64,000 nucleotides of DNA, taken from contig CAJUMB010000010.1 of the NCBI GenBank assembly GCA_910587105.1, positions 9,613 to 73,612 on the forward strand. The letters are read 5' to 3'. This DNA comes from an uncultured Lachnospiraceae bacterium (GTDB lineage: Bacteria > Bacillota > Clostridia > Lachnospirales > Lachnospiraceae). The position numbers were made by a program, and so were the translations under genes. Below, piece by piece: positions 1 through 7,504 of the stretch (the first letter of the stretch is position 1; every line of letters starts with the position of its first letter). Under the pieces are notes generated by a model that was not told the DNA's origin, did not search any database, and was given only the letters and a program-made list of their open reading frames with translations.

Positions 1-985
1 CGGCAGCCAGTTTTCTTCTCCCTGTGGTTTTTTTCAGGGAGGGCAGGGAAGCTTTCTCAGCATATCCGGATTTTTTCTTGTGAGCTGGTGTTGGCAGGTG
101 TTCCCGGTCAGAACAGTATATGGTGTAGACCAACAGTACGCCCAGCACAGTGCCCACAGCTCCTGCCAGCAGGCCGGCGGTGATTTCTATCCATTCTTTG
201 TAAACCAAAATGCTGGGAATTCTCACGGTGGGAGCTTTGAAAACTGTGGTATACACCGCCGCTCCGATTCCGGCAGTTCCCTGGAAAATCATTAAAAACA
301 GGGCGCTGCCTGCCTGTATTACTGTTCCGGCAGAAAACAGGATTCCAGTGCGGCCTTTGCAAAGCTGCCAGCCCTTTAGAAATCCAGTCCATGTTTTTTC
401 TTTTTCTAAAATAATATAAGGAAAAGAAAAAAGTGCTGCATAGGACAACAGAAACAACACAATTCCTGAAATCACCAATACCGGAACGCAGTGTATTACC
501 TGATAAAACAGCTGCAGCGTATATTGAAGGATTTTGACATAATTAACTTCCCGAATCAGGAAATGTCCTTCTAAAAATGGTACTGCCAGAAAGGACAAAA
601 CCAGCCAGCCGGCAGGATTTCTGCGCATCCATATTACCGTCCGGTGTAAACCGATGAAAAACAAATCATTGATGTAGATTTTATGGCCAAGGTAAGAATA
701 ATGGAAACACACCAAAAGCGCGGAAATCTGCAGGGATAAAAAAAACAGCAATATCATTCCGCCCAGAATCATTCCTGCCAGTACAGCCGGGTTCATCAGG
801 AAGGAGGCATAGTTTTCCGCTGTCAGGTTGCTGAACCCGGAAAAGTCCAGTGTACTGTTTAACAAAAGGCGGATGGCTTCCAGACCCAGGGTAAAGGTTC
901 CGATCCAGTAAAAGAGTTCAAAAAGCAGCAGGCTGGAGATATTATATCCCAGTAGTGCTCTGCCGCAGGATAATAATCTTTTCAT
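1..985 (-). CDS. Integral membrane protein, possibly the membrane domain of a glycerophosphodiester phosphodiesterase (3' part outside window)
   Basis: An open frame of 328 codons starts at the ATG at 985 behind a clear GGAGGAAT site and runs off the window edge without a stop. The visible part has several long hydrophobic segments (for example around residues 10-40, 65-95, 135-150, 165-190 and 215-240). Spacing and composition suggest the GDPD membrane-domain family seen in Firmicutes, where the catalytic TIM barrel would lie in the missing C-terminal part. That assignment is inference, as no catalytic motif is visible. It is divergent from the cotJ operon. Confidence 0.6.
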   Translation of the reverse strand, partial: MKRLLSCGRALLGYNISSLLLFELFYWIGTFTLGLEAIRLLLNSTLDFSGFSNLTAENYASFLMNPAVLAGMILGGMILLFFLSLQISALLVCFHYSYLGHKIYINDLFFIGLHRTVIWMRRNPAGWLVLSFLAVPFLEGHFLIREVNYVKILQYTLQLFYQVIHCVPVLVISGIVLFLLSYAALFSFPYIILEKEKTWTGFLKGWQLCKGRTGILFSAGTVIQAGSALFLMIFQGTAGIGAAVYTTVFKAPTVRIPSILVYKEWIEITAGLLAGAVGTVLGVLLVYTIYCSDREHLPTPAHKKKSGYAEKASLPSLKKTTGRRKLAA

Positions 986-1156
986 AGATTCCTCCGAAAT
1001 TGATATGTTACACTATACCATATTTTCAGCCGGATTTCCATTTTCAAACGCAGGCCGGCTAAGTCACACCAGACAACATAGAAACATAAAATATAAGTGT
1101 ATCAGATACCAGTCAATGATACAATTCTTGAAAAGGAAAGAATTGAAAGGAGTATT

Positions 1157-1423
1157 ATGGATAGATATGCGATGAACCGGTGCAGCCGCCAGTCTCACAG
1201 CCATGTACCTGTACAGCCGAGAAAGCAGTGCGCTCCAGTGGAAGAGGAATGTAAAAAAGAGCCGTCAATGTTCCAGGGACTGCAGAACCTTCCTGTTGCC
1301 ATGGCTTACGTACCCTGCCAGACTTTTAAAACAACTTTTGAACTCTGCAAAGCCCTGCAGCTGGGCACCATATTCCCGGAACTGTTTAAACCGTTCTGTG
1401 GAGAGAGGAGGTGCTGTCGATGA
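1157..1423 (+). CDS. cotJA: Spore coat associated protein CotJA
   Basis: An 88-residue protein rich in Cys and Pro, with the family core around LAMAYVPCQ-like (here PVAMAYVPCQ) and an FPEL segment. CotJA, CotJB and CotJC are made in the mother cell and belong to the spore coat. I chose the ATG at 1157 because AAAGGAG lies just upstream; an earlier in-frame ATG at 1097 has no good site. A GATACAAT element at 1118-1125 resembles a sigma-E -10 box, but I see no convincing -35. The gene overlaps cotJB by 4 nt. Confidence 0.88.
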   Translation: MDRYAMNRCSRQSHSHVPVQPRKQCAPVEEECKKEPSMFQGLQNLPVAMAYVPCQTFKTTFELCKALQLGTIFPELFKPFCGERRCCR

Positions 1424-1716
1424 GCGGCAATTCCAATGGAATGCAAAAGTGTCCCTCTAGAGAAGAATTGATGAAAAGAATCAATGAGCACAGCTTTGCC
1501 GTAGACGATCTTCTGCTGTATCTGGATACCCATCCGGATTGTGAAAAGGGGCTTCAGTGTTACCGGGAAAATGTGAAAAAGCGTAAAGAGGCTCTGAAGC
1601 TGTATGCACAGAATTATGGTCCCCTTACCATTGATACTGCAGACGAGTGTGCCAGCAAATCCTGGGAATGGGTGCTGCAGCCATGGCCCTGGGAAAATAA
1701 AGGAGGTTGTAGATAG
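1420..1716 (+). CDS. cotJB: Spore coat protein CotJB
   Basis: A protein of 98 residues typical of CotJB, with the core FAVDDLLLYLDTHPDC and a C-terminal WEWVLQPWPWE segment. The ATG at 1420 is 6 nt from GAGGAGGTG; an in-frame GTG at 1411 lies inside that site and is less likely. It is translationally coupled to cotJA (ATGA-type overlap) and followed 2 nt later by the cotJC remnant, which keeps the canonical cotJABC order. Confidence 0.9.
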   Translation: MSGNSNGMQKCPSREELMKRINEHSFAVDDLLLYLDTHPDCEKGLQCYRENVKKRKEALKLYAQNYGPLTIDTADECASKSWEWVLQPWPWENKGGCR

Positions 1717-1718
1717 TT

Positions 1719-1832
1719 ATGTGGAATTATGAAAAGAGATTACAGTATCCTGTGAATATTAAAACTCCTAATGCGAAAGTGGCACAGTATATTATGAGTC
1801 AATACGGCGGGCCTGACTGTCGTTTCATATAA
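1719..1832 (+). pseudogene. cotJC: cotJC 5' fragment, interrupted by the prophage
   Basis: A perfect start (AGGAGGTTGTAG then ATG) opens a frame reading MWNYEKRLQYPVNIK and continuing to QYGGPD, the conserved N-terminus of the manganese-catalase-like CotJC. After 33 native codons it switches to phage sequence and stops four residues later. The missing continuation (GGPDGEINASLRYLSQRF) is found at 50400, on the other side of the prophage. CotJC is normally about 190 residues. Confidence 0.9.
1806..1817. other. attL core of the cotJC prophage
   Basis: GGCGGgCCTGAC here matches GGCGGtCCTGAC at 50400-50411. Left of it the cotJC reading frame is intact; right of it the sequence is phage. It lies 58 nt from the end of the serine recombinase gene, the usual place for such a site. 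The exact crossover dinucleotide cannot be set from one sequence. Confidence 0.8.
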
Positions 1833-1837
1833 ACTTT

Positions 1838-1868
1838 CCCGCCGCCATTCCATAGATACAGCGGCGGG
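1838..1868. repeat. Inverted repeat between attL and integrase end
   Basis: CCCGCCGC (1838-1845) and GCGGCGGG (1861-1868) form an 8-bp G+C stem with a 15-nt loop, just beyond the integrase stop codon. There is no T tract in the integrase direction, so it may be a weak terminator or simply a structure at the attachment region. Confidence 0.5.
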
Positions 1869-1874
1869 TTATAG

Positions 1875-3302
1875 TCACCTGAAATAGTAGTAAACCAGCA
1901 GTTTTTTATGGGGTTTGTCGTATATAACTTTTTCAACTATGCTGCGTAATGCTTGGCCTTTAACCTCATAAGGGATATCCGGGTCAGAGAGAATGCCATA
2001 TACATTTTGAACTTTATTCAACATTTGTTCATCTGATATTTTTTTATCCTGGGAGGCTCTAAGTTCTTCCAGCTTGGATTCAAGATTCTCCTGCTCCTCT
2101 TCCAGCCTCTGCTTGTTTTCCCTATACTCTTCTAATGTATCAATTCCGTTTTCATACGCCTGCCGGATGCGGTTTTTCTTGACAGACAACCGCTCAAGTT
2201 CTTTTTCATATAATGCAGATAAATCGGCTTCTTCTGTTTTCGGAGGAATGTATCGGTATGTAATTTCTTGAGTACTAAGTATGTTGCTGAGAGACTCTAA
2301 AATCCCCGTAACCAGCTTCTTTTCACTGATAGATATGCATTGTTCATGTTTTCCTTTAGCATAGTTATAACACTGGAAAAAAGGGCATTTTTTAGCCGGA
2401 TTGAATGACAGGCTTGCTCCGCATATAGGGCACTTAACGACGCCAGACAGCCAATGTTTGCAGGTTTCTACTGAATGTCGGCCCATCGGCCTGAAAACAC
2501 TGTCCATATATTGGATGCGGATATCATACTGTTCTTTTGAAAGCCGGGTTTCGTGGTTGCCTATAAACTCGTGTCCATTCCACCGCACAAGCCCATAATA
2601 AAAAGGATTTCTCAAAATAAGTACTACAGCCCGCTTTTCAAATAAATTTCCACGCCGGGTGCGGTGGCCCATCTGATTGAGTCGGCGGGCAATGGTGGTG
2701 GGCGGCAAATGTTGAGAATCATACATATTAAAAATAGCGTCTACAATCCTGTATTGATCCTCATTAATAATAAACGGCCGGCCGCCGCCAACTGCATCAT
2801 AGCCAAGGGGAGGAGATGTCTGATAGCCCTCCCGAAGGGCCTTTTCAGTCATTCCCCGGATCACTTCCCCAGACAGCCGGATGGAGTAGTATTCATCCAT
2901 CCACTCAATAATACGCTCGATTAGGGATCCAAAAGGTCCATCAATCAGCGGTTCAGAAATGCTGACAACATCCACATTGCACTGTTTGCGCAACAGGGAC
3001 TTATAAACAATGCTTTCCTCCTGATTGCGGGCGAAGCGAGAGAACTTCCAGACCAGGATTGTGTCAAATGGATGTTCAGGTGATTTAGCGTCCGCAATCA
3101 TTTTGAGAAACTGGGGCCTCTTATCTGCGTTTCGTCCGGAAATCCCGTGTTCTTGATAGATGTATTCATTGCGCAGATGCAGGTCATTTTTTTGGCAGTA
3201 GTCTTTTCCGAGCCGGATCTGGGCATCGGGAGAGAGCTCATCTTGCTTATCCGTGCTTACGCGCACGTAAAGCGCAGCCTCTTTTTGTATGATTAGGCTC
3301 AT
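1875..3302 (-). CDS. Large serine recombinase (prophage integrase)
   Basis: A 475-residue site-specific recombinase. The N-terminal resolvase domain has the nucleophile motif YVRVSTDKQ (Ser16) and the LVWKFSRFAR helix. A Recombinase domain follows, then a zinc ribbon (CPICG ... C-x9-C near residue 310-345) and a long C-terminal coiled coil rich in E, K and L. Start at 3302 is chosen for AAGGAGTGATGAT just upstream; 18 extra in-frame residues exist without a site. It reads toward attL and presumably catalyses attP x attB exchange within cotJC. No separate excision factor was recognised. Confidence 0.95.
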   Translation of the reverse strand: MSLIIQKEAALYVRVSTDKQDELSPDAQIRLGKDYCQKNDLHLRNEYIYQEHGISGRNADKRPQFLKMIADAKSPEHPFDTILVWKFSRFARNQEESIVYKSLLRKQCNVDVVSISEPLIDGPFGSLIERIIEWMDEYYSIRLSGEVIRGMTEKALREGYQTSPPLGYDAVGGGRPFIINEDQYRIVDAIFNMYDSQHLPPTTIARRLNQMGHRTRRGNLFEKRAVVLILRNPFYYGLVRWNGHEFIGNHETRLSKEQYDIRIQYMDSVFRPMGRHSVETCKHWLSGVVKCPICGASLSFNPAKKCPFFQCYNYAKGKHEQCISISEKKLVTGILESLSNILSTQEITYRYIPPKTEEADLSALYEKELERLSVKKNRIRQAYENGIDTLEEYRENKQRLEEEQENLESKLEELRASQDKKISDEQMLNKVQNVYGILSDPDIPYEVKGQALRSIVEKVIYDKPHKKLLVYYYFR

Positions 3303-3438
3303 ATCATCACTCCTTGCTTTTAAGATTATACTTAAAGGATCGTATAAAAATAACACCCGATCAAATGTTCTGGATTGACGGGCGCCCCGCAGGATGATAT
3401 AGTAACCTTGTGCATGTATATCCCTGCGGATATATTTT

Positions 3439-3474
3439 AAAAACCGTTCGGTGTGGGGACACCGGGCGGTTTTT
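3439..3474. terminator. Bidirectional rho-independent terminator
   Basis: A 16-bp stem, AAAAACCGTTCGGTGT pairing with ACACCGGGCGGTTTTT (two G-T wobbles), has a GGGG loop and A/T tracts on both sides. It separates the integrase transcript from the toxin-antitoxin pair. Confidence 0.8.
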
Positions 3475-3511
3475 CGTACTATTTGTTCTGCTAATGTTTA
3501 CTTAGATTGCT

Positions 3512-3733
3512 TTATTCATCCCAATTGATATCGCTTTCTTTTGTAAACTGATGGCATTCGGGATCTTCTTCTATCGCTTTCAGCATCTGCAGGTCAATTT
3601 CATCCGGCTCGACTTCTTCAATATCATCCCAGGAAGTTCTGAATCTGCCTTTGATGATTTCCCAGAATTCCTCTGCGTCACTGTCGCTCATGACCGTTAC
3701 GGCCCCTATAATTCGTTCTTTTATAGCTGTCAC
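3512..3733 (-). CDS. Probable antitoxin of a RelE/ParE-type pair
   Basis: A 73-residue acidic protein read from a GTG at 3733, 6 nt after GGAGG. It follows the toxin gene by 10 nt in the same direction, giving toxin-first order as in higBA-like modules. The C-terminal half is strongly acidic (EEVEPDEIDLQ and beyond), as expected for the toxin-wrapping tail of an antitoxin. No DNA-binding fold is obvious by eye. The role is inferred mainly from its partner. Confidence 0.65.
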   Translation of the reverse strand: MTAIKERIIGAVTVMSDSDAEEFWEIIKGRFRTSWDDIEEVEPDEIDLQMLKAIEEDPECHQFTKESDINWDE

Positions 3734-3743
3734 TTGATTCCTC

Positions 3744-3971
3744 CTAATACACCTGTCCGCGGTTATGCACCCGCTCCACATAAATTATGTTCCCATCATT
3801 GTCGAAAATAACCCTGTAGTCCCCTACTCGGAGACGGTACCCGTTCCTGCCTTGAAGTTTTTTCACGTCGCCTGAAGGAAGCGCTTGTATGGCACTGCGG
3901 ATGCGCTTTCTAGTAGCGGCATCCTGTTTTTTTAAAAATTTTTCTGCCTGTTTCGAGTATCGTATATCCAA
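3744..3971 (-). CDS. RelE/ParE-family toxin
   Basis: A small basic protein of 75 residues with the family pattern: N-terminal YSKQAEKFLKKQD helix, then KKLQGRNGYRLRVGDYRVIF and a C-terminal strand ending in RVHNRGQVY. RelE toxins cleave ribosome-bound mRNA, whereas ParE toxins poison gyrase; which applies here cannot be told. It starts with TTG at 3971, 6 nt from GGAGGG. The pair probably stabilises the prophage. Confidence 0.88.
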   Translation of the reverse strand: MDIRYSKQAEKFLKKQDAATRKRIRSAIQALPSGDVKKLQGRNGYRLRVGDYRVIFDNDGNIIYVERVHNRGQVY

Positions 3972-4048
3972 TATCTGCCCTCCTAAATAGTGATTAGGAA
4001 ATAAAAACTATCATGTATCATCCTCCGCCTTCCCGATTGCCTTCCCCG

Positions 4049-4276
4049 CTAATGCAGCAAAGGCGGAAGACTGCCCCCTAGAACAGTATAGTTTTTTATG
4101 CTCTGTTCCGCCAATTCATACGTGGGGAACAAACGTCCCACACGGAGCCGGATGCCCTTACATCCATCAAATCTAAGTGTGTAAAAATCCCCTATTTTCG
4201 TTACAATTTCAGCTTCTTTTACCCGACAGTTGTTTTCTACAAAATATACGTTGTCATTAATTTCGCGTGTCTGCAT
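4049..4276 (-). CDS. Small hypothetical phage protein
   Basis: A 75-residue protein starting MQTREINDNVYF, with predicted beta-strand content and one Cys pair region (NNCRVKEAE, DGCKGIRL). The site before its ATG is weak (ACGGGGGTGT). It lies between the toxin-antitoxin pair and the SHOCT-domain gene and is read leftward with the lysogeny genes. No function recognised. Confidence 0.6.
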   Translation of the reverse strand: MQTREINDNVYFVENNCRVKEAEIVTKIGDFYTLRFDGCKGIRLRVGRLFPTYELAEQSIKNYTVLGGSLPPLLH

Positions 4277-4339
4277 GCGTAAACACCCCCGTGGTTAAAA
4301 TGCGCCAAACTAAATATTTTAATTGACTTCCAAAATATT

Positions 4340-5203
4340 TTAGGAATTTAATAATTGCTGTTTCTTATGATTAAATTCTTCTTGGGTGATCGCGCCCATA
4401 TCTAATAACTCCTTAAGGGCTTTTATTTCTTTCAACGCCTCAGTGGCATTTATTGGGACTTCTTGAGCAGATTGCTCACGCTGGATCTGGAAGCATTTGA
4501 TCTGGCTGTCTATCAGCGTATTGCATCCGATTACGATGCTTACAATCTGGTCATTGTCCAAATTCTTGAATTTTAGAGTCGCCGGTGTTAATACCTCTGT
4601 CTTTCTCTGCACTTTTCTGGAATCAGATTGGGAATCTGTAATTTTCTTCTTTTTTCCTCCAGCACCGATTGCCGCGCCAACAGCAGTTCCGACCACGGGC
4701 ATAAATACTGTTCCGATTACCGCCCCTGCAGCCATCCTCCCGCTTTTTCCCTTCGTGATGTCTTCCCCATGGGTGCTTGAAGTGGATTCTGTTAATGTCT
4801 CAAATTGTGGCCCGCTCCAGCTGTAGTCGATCAATAAAAACCTATCCTGCTGGTTCGTGTTGAAAAATACAGTCATATCTTCCCTCTGGAACATAACGGA
4901 TGCAGGGGAAGCGTGGATAAGCTGGTAACCAGTATCAATTTGGAAAGAGGCATTCTGGAAATTATCCTGATACGCTCGTATTTGTTCGAGCTCTGCCTGC
5001 CTTTCAGCTTCGGCCTTAGCCAATTCTGCCTGTCTTTCAGCTTCAGCTTTAGCTAACTCCGTCTGTCTTTCAGCTTCAGCTTTAGCTGCTTCGGCAGCTT
5101 TGTTTGCGGCCTCCTTAGTCAGATCAGCCGCCTTATTTGCAGCTTCCTTGGTCAGATCCATGGCTTTGCTTGCAGCTCCCCATGCTAAATCACTAAATCC
5201 CAT
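4340..5203 (-). CDS. SHOCT-domain protein with Ala/Lys/Glu heptad-like repeats
   Basis: A 287-residue protein. The N-terminal about 80 residues repeat LTKEAANKAA and then KAEAERQ(T/A)EL units, strongly helical like LEA or tropomyosin-type coiled coils. The middle has a hydrophobic Gly/Ala stretch near residues 155-180 (AAGAVIGTVFMPVVGTAVGA), possibly membrane-inserting. The C-terminus is a SHOCT domain (LKALKELLDMGAITQEEF), a short module often used for oligomerisation. GGGAGG precedes the ATG at 5203. It is expressed in the lysogenic direction and its function is unknown. Confidence 0.75.
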   Translation of the reverse strand: MGFSDLAWGAASKAMDLTKEAANKAADLTKEAANKAAEAAKAEAERQTELAKAEAERQAELAKAEAERQAELEQIRAYQDNFQNASFQIDTGYQLIHASPASVMFQREDMTVFFNTNQQDRFLLIDYSWSGPQFETLTESTSSTHGEDITKGKSGRMAAGAVIGTVFMPVVGTAVGAAIGAGGKKKKITDSQSDSRKVQRKTEVLTPATLKFKNLDNDQIVSIVIGCNTLIDSQIKCFQIQREQSAQEVPINATEALKEIKALKELLDMGAITQEEFNHKKQQLLNS

Positions 5204-5309
5204 TTGTAAATTCCTCCCTTTTTAAATTGTAAAAACATTGTAGGTGCCTAATCTTTATCAACCTTCCCCAACACCTTGCCGATTATCTGGGTCTGTGTGT
5301 GAATTAATT

Positions 5310-5795
5310 TTAAATGTAAGTTTCCATCACTGCTATTGACGGTTCAAAGAAAATGGCATAATTGTCGATTTTTACGTATGTTCCATATTTCTGTTTATAG
5401 TATTGCAGCGCATCACTAAAGAATTCTTCTGTCACCTCCAGGTACTCAGCCGCTTCACAGATGGTTTGACAGCCATTTTCAAAGGCTCGCACAATCCCCA
5501 TGATACCAATCAGTTTGTTATAGGCGTATATCCGACCACGTTGTTCCAGTTTGCGGTTTGAAACAGATGACTGATCCAAAATGTTTCCGTTTGTGGTATG
5601 GTAGTGGCCAAGTTCTTCAGCGAGCACGCATTTTTTCTCTGTCTCACTTAACGATTTATTAATGGCAATCCGGTTCCCTTTGATTCTCCCTTTGCTTATA
5701 GGGAGCTCTTTTTCTTTAGTAATAAGGTTGTTTTTATCGGATTCAATCAAAAGGTCTTCATAAGTCAAATTGATCACCTCAGAAATTTTCATCAT
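5310..5795 (-). CDS. ImmA/IrrE-like metallopeptidase family protein
   Basis: A 161-residue protein overlapping the repressor gene by 17 nt, the usual repressor-ImmA arrangement. ImmA-type peptidases cleave or inactivate the phage repressor on induction. The motif region reads LAEELGHYHTT: the first His of HExxH is replaced by Glu, a form I know from other Firmicute phage members of this family, so activity is uncertain. The C-terminal half has a helix-turn-helix-like EAAEYLEVTEEFF segment. Confidence 0.82.
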   Translation of the reverse strand: MMKISEVINLTYEDLLIESDKNNLITKEKELPISKGRIKGNRIAINKSLSETEKKCVLAEELGHYHTTNGNILDQSSVSNRKLEQRGRIYAYNKLIGIMGIVRAFENGCQTICEAAEYLEVTEEFFSDALQYYKQKYGTYVKIDNYAIFFEPSIAVMETYI

Positions 5796-6201
5796 CCATG
5801 ATATCTTCTTCCAGTTTCTTCAACTCTTCTGGTGCGCCCATGTAATCATCAGCATGAGCGGCGTTGAGTATGTATTGCGGCAAGTTGGTCAATTCCTCCA
5901 CACGTTTTGTTGCCTCATGTTTTCCTACGTCATTTAATAGAGCATAATATTTCATGATTTTTGGGGTGGCTTGAGATGGACGTTCCATATTTTTAGATTT
6001 ACCCACAAGCCATGCGGGGTTTATATCAAGTGCAATAGCAATCGATTCGACAACGGGAAGTTTTATTTTTTTAATTTTACCATTTTCGTAACGTTGAATA
6101 GTAGATTTTGCAACACCCACTTTTTGAGCTATTTCGTCCAGGGTTGCACCACGCAAAATGCGAGCGTGCTTTATCTTGTTGCCTATTTCAATATTTCCCA
6201 T
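5779..6201 (-). CDS. cI-like XRE-family repressor
   Basis: A 140-residue protein. Residues about 5-60 are a classic helix-turn-helix (IKHARILRGATLDEIAQKVGVAKSTIQRYENGKI style). The C-terminal part is short and has no LexA-type protease motif, which fits regulation by the adjacent ImmA-like protein. AAAGGTGG precedes the ATG at 6201. Its own promoter (6227-6255) overlaps operator O1. It should repress the rightward early promoter at 6296-6324. Confidence 0.9.
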   Translation of the reverse strand: MGNIEIGNKIKHARILRGATLDEIAQKVGVAKSTIQRYENGKIKKIKLPVVESIAIALDINPAWLVGKSKNMERPSQATPKIMKYYALLNDVGKHEATKRVEELTNLPQYILNAAHADDYMGAPEELKKLEEDIMDDENF

Positions 6202-6226
6202 GTCTATACCACCTTTCTATAGATAC

Positions 6227-6255
6227 ATTATAATATATATTATTGCAGAATGCAA
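6227..6255 (-). promoter_or_regulatory. Repressor promoter (leftward)
   Basis: On the minus strand, TTGCAT (6250-6255), a 17-nt spacer and TATAAT (6227-6232). The -35 overlaps the palindrome TTGCAGAATGCAA at 6243-6255, so the repressor could regulate itself. Confidence 0.75.
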
Positions 6256-6320
6256 TAGAAAAACAAAAAAGACTAAAAAAAGTTGCGTAGTGCTATTGAC
6301 AATAAAGTTGCATAATGCTA
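6243..6320. promoter_or_regulatory. Three operators of the first immunity region
   Basis: Related palindromes TTGCAGAATGCAA (6243-6255), TTGCGTAGTGCTA (6283-6295) and TTGCATAATGCTA (6308-6320) share TTGC-N5-GC(A/T)A. One covers the leftward -35, one abuts the rightward -35 and one fills the rightward spacer. A fourth copy lies in the Cro-like gene at 6560-6572. Confidence 0.75.
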
Positions 6321-6324
6321 CAAT
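6296..6324 (+). promoter_or_regulatory. Early rightward promoter
   Basis: TTGACA (6296-6301), a spacer of exactly 17 nt and TACAAT (6319-6324), upstream of the Cro-like gene. Its spacer holds an operator palindrome. Confidence 0.8.
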
Positions 6325-6350
6325 GGCATTAGTCGAAAGGAGGGGAGGTA

Positions 6351-6593
6351 TTGATTAATAGTAGCAAAATTAAGGGTAGGATGGTAGAAATGCAACTAAC
6401 ACAAAAAGATATTGCTATTTCTTTAGGTTTGGCGCAGTCAACTGTAAATCAAAAAATCAACAATGTCAGACCGATGGATTTGAATGAAGCGGAAAAAATA
6501 TCTGCATTGTTAAGCATTCAGCCAGAAGAATTTTCAACATATTTTTTTTGCAATAGTTATTGCGCTATGCAACATAAAAAAGGGGCAGTGTAG
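6351..6593 (+). CDS. Cro-like helix-turn-helix regulator
   Basis: An 80-residue protein with a helix-turn-helix (LTQKDIAISLGLAQSTVNQKIN). It starts with TTG at 6351 after AAAGGAGGGGAGG. It is the first gene rightward from the repressor promoter region, the place of cro or an antirepressor. Operator-like TTGCGCTATGCAA (6560-6572) lies within its 3' end. Confidence 0.8.
   Translation: MINSSKIKGRMVEMQLTQKDIAISLGLAQSTVNQKINNVRPMDLNEAEKISALLSIQPEEFSTYFFCNSYCAMQHKKGAV
6560..6572. promoter_or_regulatory. Fourth operator copy, inside the Cro-like gene
   Basis: TTGCGCTATGCAA is a perfect TTGC-N5-GCAA palindrome matching the set upstream at 6243-6320. Its position within the coding sequence suggests looping or roadblock regulation. 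Confidence 0.55.
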
Positions 6594-6614
6594 AGGGGCG
6601 GTGAGAGAACACAT

Positions 6615-6818
6615 ATGGGCGCAAAGTTAAACCGGGCATTTAAAGATCTATCAGATACTGGACTGAAGACAAATAGCCCTCAAGATTTCCTGGATTTTAA
6701 ATTCAGCTACTACCTTCCGGAGACTAAAGGCAAAATAGATGGGGCGGTAAATGAGCTGTATGCCAAGATAGGGAAGATACTGGACGAGGACAGAAAAATG
6801 GCCGGAAAAACAGGATGA
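6615..6818 (+). CDS. Small hypothetical early protein
   Basis: 67 residues, starting MGAKLNRAFKDLSDTGLK, mostly helical and charged. It follows the Cro-like gene by 21 nt in the same direction with a modest GGTGAGAG site. No family recognised. Confidence 0.6.
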   Translation: MGAKLNRAFKDLSDTGLKTNSPQDFLDFKFSYYLPETKGKIDGAVNELYAKIGKILDEDRKMAGKTG

Positions 6819-6858
6819 CGCGCAGGTATTTGGGATAACCGCACATCATCCTATAAAT

Positions 6859-7050
6859 TTAGTAGATTGAATTATGCTCTTCAACAACAGGGCACGGCTC
6901 AAAAGCACAGCCGATCCCACATTCAAGGTCGGATTTCGATATGTTGTCATCCACCGACTTCCAGGGATCCGGGTAATCCGTAGAAAGTACCACTTGTTTG
7001 CCAGTTTTAGGACAAGCGTGTTCCACGTGCCTATGGCTTAGTAAATCCAT
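6859..7050 (-). CDS. Small hypothetical protein with Cys residues
   Basis: A 63-residue protein with four Cys residues (HACPKTGK; ECGIGCAFEPC), possibly metal binding. It is opposite to the surrounding rightward early genes. It is accepted because a strong GAAGGAG site precedes its ATG at 7050 and composition is protein-like. It may be expressed from the lysogen. Confidence 0.6.
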   Translation of the reverse strand: MDLLSHRHVEHACPKTGKQVVLSTDYPDPWKSVDDNISKSDLECGIGCAFEPCPVVEEHNSIY

Positions 7051-7159
7051 TTAATTTTCACTCCTTCCATATGTATTTCAGCATGGCAGTGCTGATATTG
7101 CAATTATAAGGGATAAGGATGTGAAAATCAAGGAAGTGGCGTAGAGAGGGGGAGAAAGT

Positions 7160-7339
7160 ATGATTATGGTATTTTTCTTTTCAACTACAGTTGTTTCAGC
7201 GGTTGGATGGCTTGCTTGTTATACTGGATTGAAAGCAATGGTAATGTACATGAAAGATAAAGGTTATACGCCTCCGTCTGAAGATGAAACGAAGGCATAT
7301 TGCGGGCGTGCGCTGAAAGAGATGTTCCATGTTAGTTAA
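7160..7339 (+). CDS. Small membrane-associated protein
   Basis: A 59-residue frame starting MIMVFFFSTTVVSAVGW, with one N-terminal hydrophobic segment (residues about 2-22) followed by a charged tail with one Cys. GGGGGAGAAAGT precedes the ATG. Function unknown; likely a small inner-membrane phage protein. Confidence 0.55.
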   Translation: MIMVFFFSTTVVSAVGWLACYTGLKAMVMYMKDKGYTPPSEDETKAYCGRALKEMFHVS

Positions 7340-7387
7340 AGGCCGAACTGGCATAGAGAGGAGGTGAGAGAAACATTTAAACATTAA

Positions 7388-7504
7388 AGAAATAGAGAAG
7401 AAAAAGAAAGAAAATCCATAGACGTTTCAGATATTGTCCTTGGATTTTCGGTCATTACAGCTTTAATTGTGATGATGCCCAAAATTATTGGTTTTTTCAG
7501 CTGA
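7388..7504 (+). pseudogene. Possible remnant of a tiny membrane protein gene
   Basis: An open frame without a usable start codon encodes a charged lead and then a hydrophobic segment (VLGFSVITALIVMMPKIIGFF). A strong AGGAGGTGAGAG site lies about 25 nt upstream in another phase, so a small deletion or insertion may have broken the start. Weak evidence. Confidence 0.3.
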
